Assembly: GCF_003993775.1 (NCBI RefSeq)
Contig: NZ_RJRZ01000005.1
Coordinates: forward strand, 124,001-188,000
Length of the DNA stretch: 64,000 nucleotides
Direction of reading: 5' to 3'
Origin: Frigidibacter oleivorans
Lineage (GTDB): Bacteria; Pseudomonadota; Alphaproteobacteria; Rhodobacterales; Rhodobacteraceae
A program made the translations under genes and the position numbers. Below are positions 50,947 through 59,800 of this stretch, one piece after another (the first letter of the stretch is position 1; each line of letters opens with the position of its first letter). The notes beneath the pieces are model-generated. The model was given only the letters and a program-made list of their open reading frames with translations. It was not told where the DNA came from and searched no databases.

Positions 50947-53112
50947 ATGTCTTTCCCCTACTTGCTTACTCGGCTTGGTGAACTCAAGATCGAACACCTC
51001 CAACTGGACGAGCTGACAACGGACGCGCTCCGGCGGCGCGGAGCCATGAGCATCACCTTGTTGGTCGCTGAACTGGGAAAGGAACGTTACCCGACCAAGG
51101 AGGGCCTTGCGGCGATCGCAGCCCTCGAGGGCTTGGCCACAGTTTGCGGCCCCCGGGACGTCGACTGGCTGACCTATTGGGCGGGGAATGACCATCAGTT
51201 CCATCACCGGTTCCTCACCTGTCCAGAACTCGAGGAATTCACACCGGAAAACCCTGTCTGCGGGATAGGGAAGTCGAACTTCGGGAACGCCGGCGCCATG
51301 CTGCAACGGGCCGGATACGCGACACTCGGGTGTCTGGCGAAGGGTCTGCGGGAGGGCCTTCCGGAAGTGCCGGGGATGGGGGCCAAGAAGTGGTCCGAAC
51401 TATTTGAGACAATCGTTAAACTGATAAGGGACCTCCGGGAGGGTCGGGTTTCCGCTGAGATCCTTTCGGCCCGCTTTCCTCTTGCAGGGCAGGTGCCAAT
51501 TTCCGAAGTAGAATTTCAGCCAACTTTTGACATTGGAGAGAGAGCGCGCGCGCTTCATCTCGGTGTCCTTCATCTCGGGTCGAAGACCTCGACTCTCGAA
51601 GCCCATGGCATCCGGACAATCGGGCAGGCAGCAGACGCGTTCCAGTCACTCCTGTCCCTCTCCGGGATCGGTCGTGCGACGGTTAACATGATGGAAACAC
51701 GAATCCACCTTCTTGCCGGGGCACAGGTGGAAAATGGTGATGTCGACTGGGGGCGATACTGCTATGGCGCAGGAATCCCGCTGCTGCCCGAGGCAGGCGA
51801 TCCCGCCGACGGAAACTCGTTTGTCGCCGGCCTCTCGGATGTGATCGCGGAGATCGGGCAAAAGCTCGATGACGACGTGCTGAAACTCATCATCGACCGA
51901 AGACTGTCACGCCTTCCGCATCTGCGCGCGACGCTTGAGGAAGTGGGCACCACCGACGGGGTCAATTTGACGAGGGAGCGGGTGCGGCAGATAGAGAGCC
52001 GTTTTTTGAAGTGGATGGTCGCCGCCCTGCTGGACGATGACTACAGCAACTTCGATGTCCACTTCCGGCCCTCCTTTGCAAGCTTTTGGCGCGCGGCGGC
52101 GGACAGGTTCTCGGGAGCGGACGAGATTTCCAACTCGGCCCTTCTCGATGGCCTAGCGGAGGTATGGCAGGTCGACGCAGCTCTTCTGACTGATCACCTT
52201 CCCTTCATCATCACGATCATGACCGGCGATGTTCCGTCCGGAAGATCACTCGGGGACGGTGTCCGCCTCGGAAAGGAGTTCCTGAACCTCCCGGTTACGA
52301 CGGCCACCTTGCCCCTGCGAAGGCTTCAGATCGGCAAGGCGGTCAGAACGCTCGAAGGCCATGGGATTGCAACCCTCGGACAATTTGTCGACGCGATCCG
52401 GACAGGTTCGATCTCCCGGGCAAGCGGAAGTCACTTCCGTGCCGCCATCGATCATTTGACATGCCTTGAAGGTGGGCTTGACGATGTCACAGGACTTGAT
52501 TGGGACAACTACCTCGCCAAAACGGGAACCACCGTGTTGCCCGATGAAAGGAACGGCACGCCCCAGACATTCCTTCAGATGCTCAATCCCGCATTGACCC
52601 AGTTGCTTGAGATCGGAAATCCGGTAGGCAGATCACCGATCATCTTCGCGCGCCGAACGTCCCACCCGGTGGAAGTCCGCATCACGACCGAAGGCCTTGC
52701 ACGGGAGCTCAATACGCATGGGCCAACCGTGAAGCGGGCAGAAACCGAATTGCTCCAGTTCCTCAACGAAGTCCTGATCGGGGGCAACCTCGCCATCGCT
52801 GGCGTCCATGTTCGTGAAGACTTCCTTTCTATGTGGAAGGAGGCAGCGGACTGCTTCGGGGAAGCCGACGGGGATGTGGCACGGTTCAAGGCCAACCTTG
52901 CTTCGCGATGGCTGGTCGACAGGGAGGAATTGGACCGGGCGCTTCCGACCCTTGTCGCAGTACTAACAGGCTATCCTTACAAACGCCTCGGGCGCTACAC
53001 TAAGCTACAGGGACCTATTGCGCAGGTCGTAGTGCCGCTGCCAAGTGTTCCATCCGATGTCGGGGATGTTACAGTCCGGATCATGCTTCGTGGGTTCAGG
53101 AGGCAGCACTGA
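50947..53112 (+). CDS. large protein with helix-hairpin-helix repeats, last gene of the restriction operon
   Basis: A 721-residue soluble protein I cannot assign to a named family. It has at least three modules that look like RNA-polymerase alpha-CTD/helix-hairpin-helix domains: around 110-160 (AGYATLGCLAKGLREGLPEV, PGMGAKKWSEL), 205-255 (LEAHGIRTIGQAADAFQSLL, SGIGRATVNMMET) and 445-500 (LRRLQIGKAVRTLEGHGIAT). The segment NLTRERVRQIESRFLKWM (about 340-357) is like the sigma-70 region 4 helix-turn-helix, and a second related segment follows near 615-640 (TTEGLARELNTHGPTVKRAE). This is a multi-contact DNA-binding architecture. A scaffold or DNA-loading role in the restriction complex is inference from the operon. 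Confidence 0.75.
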   Translation: MSFPYLLTRLGELKIEHLQLDELTTDALRRRGAMSITLLVAELGKERYPTKEGLAAIAALEGLATVCGPRDVDWLTYWAGNDHQFHHRFLTCPELEEFTPENPVCGIGKSNFGNAGAMLQRAGYATLGCLAKGLREGLPEVPGMGAKKWSELFETIVKLIRDLREGRVSAEILSARFPLAGQVPISEVEFQPTFDIGERARALHLGVLHLGSKTSTLEAHGIRTIGQAADAFQSLLSLSGIGRATVNMMETRIHLLAGAQVENGDVDWGRYCYGAGIPLLPEAGDPADGNSFVAGLSDVIAEIGQKLDDDVLKLIIDRRLSRLPHLRATLEEVGTTDGVNLTRERVRQIESRFLKWMVAALLDDDYSNFDVHFRPSFASFWRAAADRFSGADEISNSALLDGLAEVWQVDAALLTDHLPFIITIMTGDVPSGRSLGDGVRLGKEFLNLPVTTATLPLRRLQIGKAVRTLEGHGIATLGQFVDAIRTGSISRASGSHFRAAIDHLTCLEGGLDDVTGLDWDNYLAKTGTTVLPDERNGTPQTFLQMLNPALTQLLEIGNPVGRSPIIFARRTSHPVEVRITTEGLARELNTHGPTVKRAETELLQFLNEVLIGGNLAIAGVHVREDFLSMWKEAADCFGEADGDVARFKANLASRWLVDREELDRALPTLVAVLTGYPYKRLGRYTKLQGPIAQVVVPLPSVPSDVGDVTVRIMLRGFRRQH

Positions 53113-53179
53113 ATAGAAGAGCCCAACTTTTCGATTAAGTGCAGCCAACCGACTGACTGAAGACGTGTCTGAACTAGTT

Positions 53180-53195
53180 GGGGGCTCACGCCCCC
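53180..53195. terminator. short GC hairpin between convergent genes
   Basis: GGGGGC-TCAC-GCCCCC is a perfect 6-base stem with a 4-base loop between the end of the restriction operon (53112) and the end of the leftward DUF2493 gene, whose stop codon is in the loop. Convergent placement suits a two-way terminator, but the following base run is only weakly T-rich. Confidence 0.45.
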
Positions 53196-54118
53196 TTCTC
53201 AAACTTCATGACCGGGATGCCCAGCTTCTTGGCCTTGTCGGCGAGGTTCTCCTGGATGCCATTGCCCGGGAAGACGAGGACGCCCACGGGCAGCACATCG
53301 AGCATGGCGTCGTTGCGCTTGAAGGGGGCGGCCTTGGCGTCCTTGGTCCAGTCAGGCTTGAAGGCGACCTGCGTCACGCCCCTAGCCTCAGCCCATTTGG
53401 AGGCGATGAGTTCTGCGCCCTTGGGGCTTCCCCCGTGCAAGAGGACCATGTCGGGATACTTGGTCCGGACCTGGTCGAGCTTGCCCCAGATCAGACGGTG
53501 ATCGTTGAAGTCGGTCCCGCCGGTGAGGGCGACCTTGGGGCCTGCGGGGAGCATCACCTCGGTTTCCGCGCGGCGCTTGGCGGCCAGGAAATCGCGGCTG
53601 TCGATGAGGGCTGCGGTCATGTGCTGGCGGTTCACCATCGAGCCGGTGCGGGGGCGCCAGGTGGAGCCCGTGTGATGGACGAACTCGGTCGCGGCGTGAT
53701 CGCGCATCATGTCCATGCAGTTCCGACGTTCGATCAGCGTCAGGCCTTCGGCCGTCAGGCGCTCGAGCTCGGTGGATTTCACCTCGGAGCCGTCCTGCTC
53801 ACGCTGGAGGCGGCGCTGCGCCTGCTCGTTCTCATCGAGCGACCGCTCGATCCGGGCCGTGGCGCGGTGGAAGAGGTTGACCTGGCCCCAGAGCACCTCT
53901 TCGAGGTCGGGTTCCATGCGGGTGTCTTCCAGGGTCGCGACGAGGGCATCGAAGATGTCGGCGACGGCGACGGCAAGGCGCTGCCCATCTGGCATCGGGC
54001 GCGGATCGGGCTCGTCGAAGGGGCGGTAGCCATAGAGCTGCAGCTCGTCGAGCGCATGGGCGGTCTGGGATGCGGTGTGGGCGGGTTCAAACGCGTCGTC
54101 GTGGGTGTGGATCGTCAT
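53186..54118 (-). CDS. DUF2493 (SLOG-superfamily) protein
   Basis: A 310-residue cytoplasmic protein. The N-terminal 190 residues are mostly helical (LDENEQAQRRLQREQDGSEV). The C-terminal 115 residues are a Rossmann-like DUF2493 domain of the SLOG superfamily: KVALTGGTDFNDHRLIWGKL, MVLLHGGSPKGAELIASKWA and VFPGNGIQENLADKAKKLGI. SLOG domains bind nucleotide-derived ligands and many sit in conflict or plasmid-stability systems. GGAGG precedes the ATG at 54118. This gene type is common in alphaproteobacterial plasmid and ICE backbones; the precise role is not known. Confidence 0.85.
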   Translation of the reverse strand: MTIHTHDDAFEPAHTASQTAHALDELQLYGYRPFDEPDPRPMPDGQRLAVAVADIFDALVATLEDTRMEPDLEEVLWGQVNLFHRATARIERSLDENEQAQRRLQREQDGSEVKSTELERLTAEGLTLIERRNCMDMMRDHAATEFVHHTGSTWRPRTGSMVNRQHMTAALIDSRDFLAAKRRAETEVMLPAGPKVALTGGTDFNDHRLIWGKLDQVRTKYPDMVLLHGGSPKGAELIASKWAEARGVTQVAFKPDWTKDAKAAPFKRNDAMLDVLPVGVLVFPGNGIQENLADKAKKLGIPVMKFEKGA

Positions 54119-54334
54119 CGGTTCTTGCCTCCGGGCCTATCTCGTCCGCGCGTCATCCCGCGCGGCCTTCATGGGCTGCGGAAGCCGTCACGGGGGACGC
54201 CCCTTCACCCCGCCTTCGGGGCCGGAACGCATGTGGAGGAGGACGGGGGGCGGCTGATTTGATGATGTGGACACCCCCACCCCAACCGTCGAATCTGGTT
54301 TCAACGGTTCTCCGGGAAGAAGGAGTGGTTGGAT

Positions 54335-55363
54335 ATGTCCGGAATGATCATTGGCCTCGATCTCGCGAAGAGCGTTTTCCAGGTCCACGCAGTCGATGCA
54401 GACGGAAAAGTCGTCATCACACGAAAGGTGCGGCGCTCCCAGATGCTCGAGTTCTTTGCGAGGTTGGATCCGTGTCTGGTTGGAATGGAGGCGTGCCCTT
54501 CCGCGCACCATTGGGCGCGAGAGCTTTCTGCCCTAGGCCACGAAGTCCGGTTGATGGTCGCGTCCTATGTGAAACCCTACGTCAAGCGCCAGAAAAACGA
54601 CATGGTCGACGCCGAAGCTATCTGCGAGGCGGTGACGAGGCCGACCATGCGGTTCGTCCCGATCAAATCTGAATCGCAGCAGGCCATTCTCATGGTCCAC
54701 AAAACCCGCGCTCTTTTGGTCCGCCAAAGAACAATGCTTGTGAACGCCCTGCGAGGCCATCTCACCGAGATGGGCGTCGTAGCGCCAAAGGGGATCAGAC
54801 GGCATGCCGATCTCGTCGAGCGGGTGCTTGCACACGGCGCTGACGAGATTGACTTGCCGCCACTCGTGCGTGACATCGTGTTTTCCTCTGCCCGACAGAT
54901 CGACTCCTTGAATGCCGAGATAAAGGAGCTCGAGAGGAAAATCCTGGAATGGCACCGCACGAGCGAAGCCAGCCAACGGCTGGCGACGATCCCCGGCGTC
55001 GGCGTGATCACCGCATCCGCAATGGCGGCCAGTGTAGTGGACCCTGCTGCCTTCAGATCGGGACGAGATCTTGCCGCATGGCTCGGCCTGACACCCCGAT
55101 CCAACTCATCTGGAGGCAAAGAGCGACTTGGACGGATCACAAAGGCCGGCAATCGATATCTGAGAACCCTGCTGGTCATCGGGGCGACCGCTGTCGTCGG
55201 CTTCTCGAGGCGCTCAAACGAGGGGCCATTGTTGAGTTGGGTCAGAAAGCTCCTGCAGGCAAAATCAGCACGCCTGACCACCGTGGCTTTGGCCAACAAG
55301 ATGGCACGGATCTGCTGGGCGGTGATGGCACGCAAGACCATCTACGGGGAAACAGCCGCATAA
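54335..55363 (+). CDS. IS110/IS1111-family transposase (DEDD recombinase)
   Basis: A 342-residue recombinase. The N-terminal RuvC-like DEDD domain starts with MIIGLDLAKSVFQVHAVDAD and continues with LVGMEACPSAHHWA and KNDMVDAEAICEAV; the C-terminal Transposase_20 part has LATIPGVGVITASAMAASV and AAWLGLTPRSNSSGGKERLG with the catalytic Ser region. ATG at 54335 follows an AAGGAG site. The gene is full length, so the element may be active. Family members are guided by a bridge RNA encoded in the element. Confidence 0.95.
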   Translation: MSGMIIGLDLAKSVFQVHAVDADGKVVITRKVRRSQMLEFFARLDPCLVGMEACPSAHHWARELSALGHEVRLMVASYVKPYVKRQKNDMVDAEAICEAVTRPTMRFVPIKSESQQAILMVHKTRALLVRQRTMLVNALRGHLTEMGVVAPKGIRRHADLVERVLAHGADEIDLPPLVRDIVFSSARQIDSLNAEIKELERKILEWHRTSEASQRLATIPGVGVITASAMAASVVDPAAFRSGRDLAAWLGLTPRSNSSGGKERLGRITKAGNRYLRTLLVIGATAVVGFSRRSNEGPLLSWVRKLLQAKSARLTTVALANKMARICWAVMARKTIYGETAA

Positions 55364-55603
55364 ATTCCGACGCACTGGCGTCACAACAGTTCGGAGGGTC
55401 TGCCCAAGAAGCGTGATGACTACCGGTTTTGCCGGGGATCAGGAAAACCCGTTCGCGAGACAGCGCCCGAAAGCGCGATGATTTGATAGGGACCATGATC
55501 CGCGGATATCATCAGGGCCCGCGGCCAACCGGCCGCACTACGAGGCCGGACATATGCAAGCACCCAACCGGATTCGACGCGCTTTGAGGAAAGACTTGAC
55601 GAA
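55364..55603 (+). ncRNA. candidate bridge-RNA region of the IS1111-type element
   Basis: The 240 bases between the transposase stop and the right inverted repeat code for nothing recognisable, while the left non-coding end is only about 57 bases. In IS1111-type elements the longer non-coding end carries the structured bridge RNA. Possible stems are seen (for example ACCGG-TTTTG-CCGGGG around 55420 and GGGCCCGCGGCCAACCGGCC around 55515). Assignment is by family knowledge, not by a solved fold. Confidence 0.45.
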
Positions 55604-55616
55604 GGGGGTGTCCACA

Positions 55617-55842
55617 TATGCTTCGCGCTGTAAAGGCGGGGGAGACGGGGTCCCCGCGCGACCTGTCGCGTGGGGTGGCGGGCCGCCGACGGAAATCAGT
55701 CGGGCGCCGCCATTGCCGGGCCGGAGCGTTTGTGGGCCGCTCGCCCTCTCAGAAGGCCAAGGCGCGGTCCTCCTGCCGATGACAGGATGTAGCCCTCCGC
55801 GCATGACTGGATCAGAGTTTCCCGATCCCGATCCCGTGCCGG
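55617..55842. other. spacer between IS element and Toprim gene
   Basis: About 225 bases, GC-rich, with short inverted repeats such as GGGGACCCCG-like GGGGTCCCCGCGC and GCGACCTGTCGCG. No gene with a start and ribosome-binding site was found. Confidence 0.4.
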
Positions 55843-56889
55843 CTATGGCGTCAGGGCCATGAAGCGGCCGACGTCCTCGGGGGCGACCTGCACCCGGATC
55901 CCGGCCCGAAGCGCCTCCAGTCCGAGGCTGACGAGATCGTCGTTGAAGTCCCCCAGAATGGGCGAGAGCGTGATCGCCTCGATCCCGGCCCCGTGCGCCC
56001 GGTCCACCAGGCCATCGCGCGCGCCGTTGCCTGCCGGATCGTTGTCGCGAACGATATAGAGCCTGCGCAGATGCGGCGGGAACAGGATGGCGGCGAGATG
56101 CCCGGCGGAAAGTGCCGAGACCATTGGCATCCTGGGCAATGCCTGCCGGAGCGACAGGGTGGTCTCGATGCCTTCCCCTGCGGCCATGACATCCTGCACC
56201 TCATCGAGCCGGACGGCGTGTCCGAGCAGGTCGCCCATCGCCTTCCTCGGCGGATCGAGCGGTGCCTTGCCGGAGCCGTCGCGGAGGAGCCAGGTGCGAT
56301 GCGCGCCGGTGATCTTGCCATCGAGGTCGGTCGCCGCGGCGATCATGGCGGGCCATGCCTCTGTCGGCCCATCGCCCTCGGGTCGCCAGTAGCAGCTCGG
56401 ATGGAAACGCAGATTTGCGGTTCCGCGTAAATCCGTAATGCCGCGTCCGCGCAAATACGTCTCCGCGAGGCTGCCGATCAATGGCCGGGTCATGTGCCAG
56501 AGGCGGCGTGCGGCTTCGGACGATCCGGATGGTGCCGGCGGTGTTCGGGACGTGCGCGGCTGTCGCTCCGGATCGGGATGCGGCAGGCTGAGGAAGCGGC
56601 GGGCTTCCTCGGCAACGTCGGCAAAATCGATGAGGCCGAGGCTTTCGCCGATCACGTCGAGCAGATCGCCATGTTCCCCGCTCTGCGCATCGGCCCATTT
56701 GCCGGCAGCGCCCTTGCCAGACTCCGGCCCGGTCAGACGGACGAACATGGAGCGGCCGGGAGTGTTCTGCACATCGCCGACCTGCCAGTAATTGCCCTGT
56801 TTGCGACCATTCGACAGATAGTGGCGGCACACCGCCTCGGCCTGTCGGCCGAGACGCTGCGCCAGTTCGGAAGCGTTGAGACGCGCCAT
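55843..56889 (-). CDS. Toprim-domain protein (DUF7146 type)
   Basis: A 348-residue protein. The N-terminal part (RLGRQAEAVCRHYLSNGRKQ, AGKWADAQSGEHGDLLDVIG) resembles the primase-type zinc/DNA-binding region without its Cys ligands; the C-terminal part is a Toprim domain with the catalytic Glu in VMAAGEGIETTLSLRQAL and the DxD-like YIVRDNDPAGNGARDGLVDR. Toprim proteins of this kind are standard in alphaproteobacterial plasmids and ICEs and are thought to act in priming or DNA processing after transfer. The start shares one base with the stop of the strawberry-notch gene (TAATG), so the two are coupled. Confidence 0.88.
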   Translation of the reverse strand: MARLNASELAQRLGRQAEAVCRHYLSNGRKQGNYWQVGDVQNTPGRSMFVRLTGPESGKGAAGKWADAQSGEHGDLLDVIGESLGLIDFADVAEEARRFLSLPHPDPERQPRTSRTPPAPSGSSEAARRLWHMTRPLIGSLAETYLRGRGITDLRGTANLRFHPSCYWRPEGDGPTEAWPAMIAAATDLDGKITGAHRTWLLRDGSGKAPLDPPRKAMGDLLGHAVRLDEVQDVMAAGEGIETTLSLRQALPRMPMVSALSAGHLAAILFPPHLRRLYIVRDNDPAGNGARDGLVDRAHGAGIEAITLSPILGDFNDDLVSLGLEALRAGIRVQVAPEDVGRFMALTP

Positions 56890-59800
56890 TATGCGGCCTC
56901 CCGCTCACCAATACGCTCAACCGGGAAGCGGTCAAGCAATTTGCCGATGATCTCCGGTCCCGTTGCACCCACCGGCACGAAGAAGCGCAACTTCCAGGAG
57001 ATGATCTCGCTGAAGAGGCCATAGGCCCGCAACCGGTCGCGCATTGCGTCAGTAAAGCCGGTCAGTTCGATCCGGTTGGCGCCCATGACCCGGACGCAGC
57101 GCAGTTGCAGTCCCTCAGCCAGATCAAGGATCGTGCGGCTTTCGATCAGCGCGGCATAGGCGGCATCCGGTGTCAGGCTGCTGGTAACGCCACTGGTAGA
57201 GGCATTGGCGGCCCATGCCGGCGAGACCCGGCGACCGATGATGCGCTCGCCCTCGTCGGTCTGGAGCCGATAGACGCGGGAGGATTCCTGCGGCAGGTGC
57301 TTCCAGATTGGCAAAAGCAGCCCTGTCACCATATGCAGGATGCTGTCGGTGAACTCCGGCACCTCGGCCAGTTCCGCCTTCCAGGCCACGGTGAAGGCGG
57401 AACGATCGGCCTCGATCCAGTGGGTTTCGCCCATCGCCCGAACCGGAATGTTCATCGCCTCCATGGGCCGGATCAGCCGCACGCGCCGTTCGATCTCGCC
57501 ATCATCCAGCATGACGCTGGTGGTCGGGATCTGAACGGCGGCACGTCCCGATCGCTCGTTGATGAGCAATCTTGCGCGGGGATCATCCAGTTCCGCCAGG
57601 GCTGCATCGAGCGTGACCGGCTGATTGCGTTTGCGCTCAGTGAGCGCCAGGAGCCGGGTTTCCGCGCCGGTGCCCGGATGGGTGTGGATGACCTGCCGGT
57701 CGGTGACGATGAAGCTTTCGGCCTTCAGTGTTTCCAGCCCCATGTCATAGGTGCCGGATGCAATCGCCCCGTCGATCCGCGCCTGCAGAAGCTGCTCGAA
57801 GGCGGAGAACAGGATGCCCTGCAATTCGATGGTCAGCGCCAGCAGGCGGTTGAGGAAGGTGGTGATCGGCGGCAGTTCGTCCTTGATGCCGGTAGAATCC
57901 ATCAGCTTCAGGCCGGTGGCCGATTCAAACCGCTCGAGCGAGCATCCCTCGACCTTGCCGCGCACTACAGCCAAATAGAGCTGGCGCAGCGCGTCGCGAG
58001 CATAGGCGGATTCAAGATTGTCCTCCGGACGGAACAGCCCCTGACCGCCGGTCTGGCGCTGGCCGCGGGTGATCGCGCCCAGCGTGTCGAGGCGGCGGGC
58101 GATGGTCGAGAGGAAGCGCTTTTCGGCTTTGACATCCGTGGCGATGGGTCGGAACAGCGGAGGCTGTGCCTGATTGGTCCGGTTGGTGCGCCCCAGCCCC
58201 TGAATGGCGGCATCGGCCTTCCAGCCTGGCTCCAGGAGGTAATGCACGCGCAGTCGCTGGTTTCGCGCTGAGAGTTCGGCGTGGTAGCTGCGGCCGGTGC
58301 CACCGGCATCAGAGAAGACCAGAATGCGCTTCTGATCATCCATGAAGGCCGAAGTCTCGGCAAGGTTGGCGGAAGGCGCTCGGTTCTCGACCGCAAGGCG
58401 GGCCGATGCCCCGTTGCCCTTGCGCACGATCCGACGCGAACGGCCTGTGACCTCCGCCACCATATCTGTGCCGAAACGCTGGACGATCTGGTCGAGCGCC
58501 CCCGGCACTGGTGGAAGCGAACCCAACTGCTCCAGCATCTCGTCGCGCCGCGCTACCGCCTCGCGGCATTCCACCGGCTGACCGTCGCGGAAGACTGGGC
58601 GTGACGACAGGTTGCCCTCGCCATCGGTAAACGGCTCATAAAGCTGCACCGGGAAGGAATGCTGCAAATACGAGCCGACGTACTCCCTCGGCGTAACATC
58701 GACGGAAATATCGTTCCATTCCTCGGTCGGGATTTCGGACAGCCGTCGTTCCATCAGGGCTTCGCCGGTCGAGACGATCTGGATGACGGCCGCATGGCCC
58801 GCTTCCAGATCGGCATCGATGGACCGGATCAGCGTCGGGGTTTTCATGGATGTTAGCAGATGGCCGAAGAAGCGCTGCTTGGTGCTCTCGAAGGCCGACC
58901 GCGCGGCGGATTTGGCCTGCCGGTTTAGCGTGCCTTCACTGCCGGTGATATTGGCGGCCTGCATTGCCGCATTGAGATTGTTGTGAATGACGGCGAAAGC
59001 TCCGGCATAGGCATCATAAATGCGCCGCTGTTCATCCGTGAGCTGATGCTCGATCAGTTCATACTCGACGCCATCATAGGAGAGTGAGCGGGCGGTATAG
59101 AGGCCGAGAGATCGCAGATCGCGGGCCAGCACTTCCATGGCCGCCACACCGCCGGCCTCAATCGCCTCGACGAACTCTGCGCGGGTCTGGAACGGAAAAT
59201 CCTCACCGCCCCAGAGGCCGAGGCGCTGCGCATAGGCGAGATTGTGGACCGTGGTGGCGCCGGTCGCAGAGACATAGACCACACGGGCATCGGGCAGCGC
59301 GTGCTGAAGCCGCAGGCCCGCACGTCCCTGCTGCGAGGCGGCGACATCACCGCGTTCGCCTTTTCCGCCACCGGCATTCTGCATGGAATGGCTTTCGTCG
59401 AATATAATGGCTCCATCGAAATCGGACCCCAACCATTCGACGATCTGCTTGACGCGGGAAACCTTCTCGCCCCGGTCGTCGGAGCGTAGCGTGGCATAGG
59501 TGGTAAAAAGGATGCCTTCCGTGAGCGTGATCTTTGCGCCTTGAGGAAAGCGCGAGAGCGGCGTGACCAGCAGCCTCTCCATGCCGAGCGCCGACCAGTC
59601 GCGTTGCGCGTCCTCGATCAGCTTATCGGATTTGGAGATCCAGACCGCCTTGCGCCGCCCGCGCAGCCAGTTGTCGAGGATGATGCCGGCCGACTGGCGG
59701 CCCTTGCCGGCACCGGTGCCGTCACCGAGCATGAAGCCCCGGCGGAAACGGACAGCGCTGGCAGCATCCTCGGCGGCGGCGCTCACGTTGTCGAGATGCT

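Larger units (their letters stand above)
54265..55616 (+). mobile_element. IS110-family insertion sequence, IS1111 subgroup
   Basis: Bounded by the perfect 13-base inverted repeat TGTGGACACCCCC (54265-54277) and GGGGGTGTCCACA (55604-55616), which are subterminal in IS1111-type elements, so the true ends lie a few bases outside. One transposase gene occupies the left; about 240 bases of non-coding DNA follow it. It sits in the gap between the DUF2493 gene and the Toprim gene and does not break an identified gene. Confidence 0.9.

Noticed and set aside
44677-53112. Calling the restriction block a DISARM or BREX system
   Set aside because: There is no DrmA/DrmB, PglZ or BrxC-like gene; the SNF2 protein with m5C methyltransferase alone is not enough for DISARM, and the EcoRII-N, GHKL, Vsr and HNH genes point to a different type.
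57105-58271. A 388-codon plus-strand frame opposite the strawberry-notch gene
   Set aside because: Shadow frame; the minus-strand product has well-defined helicase motifs at this place.
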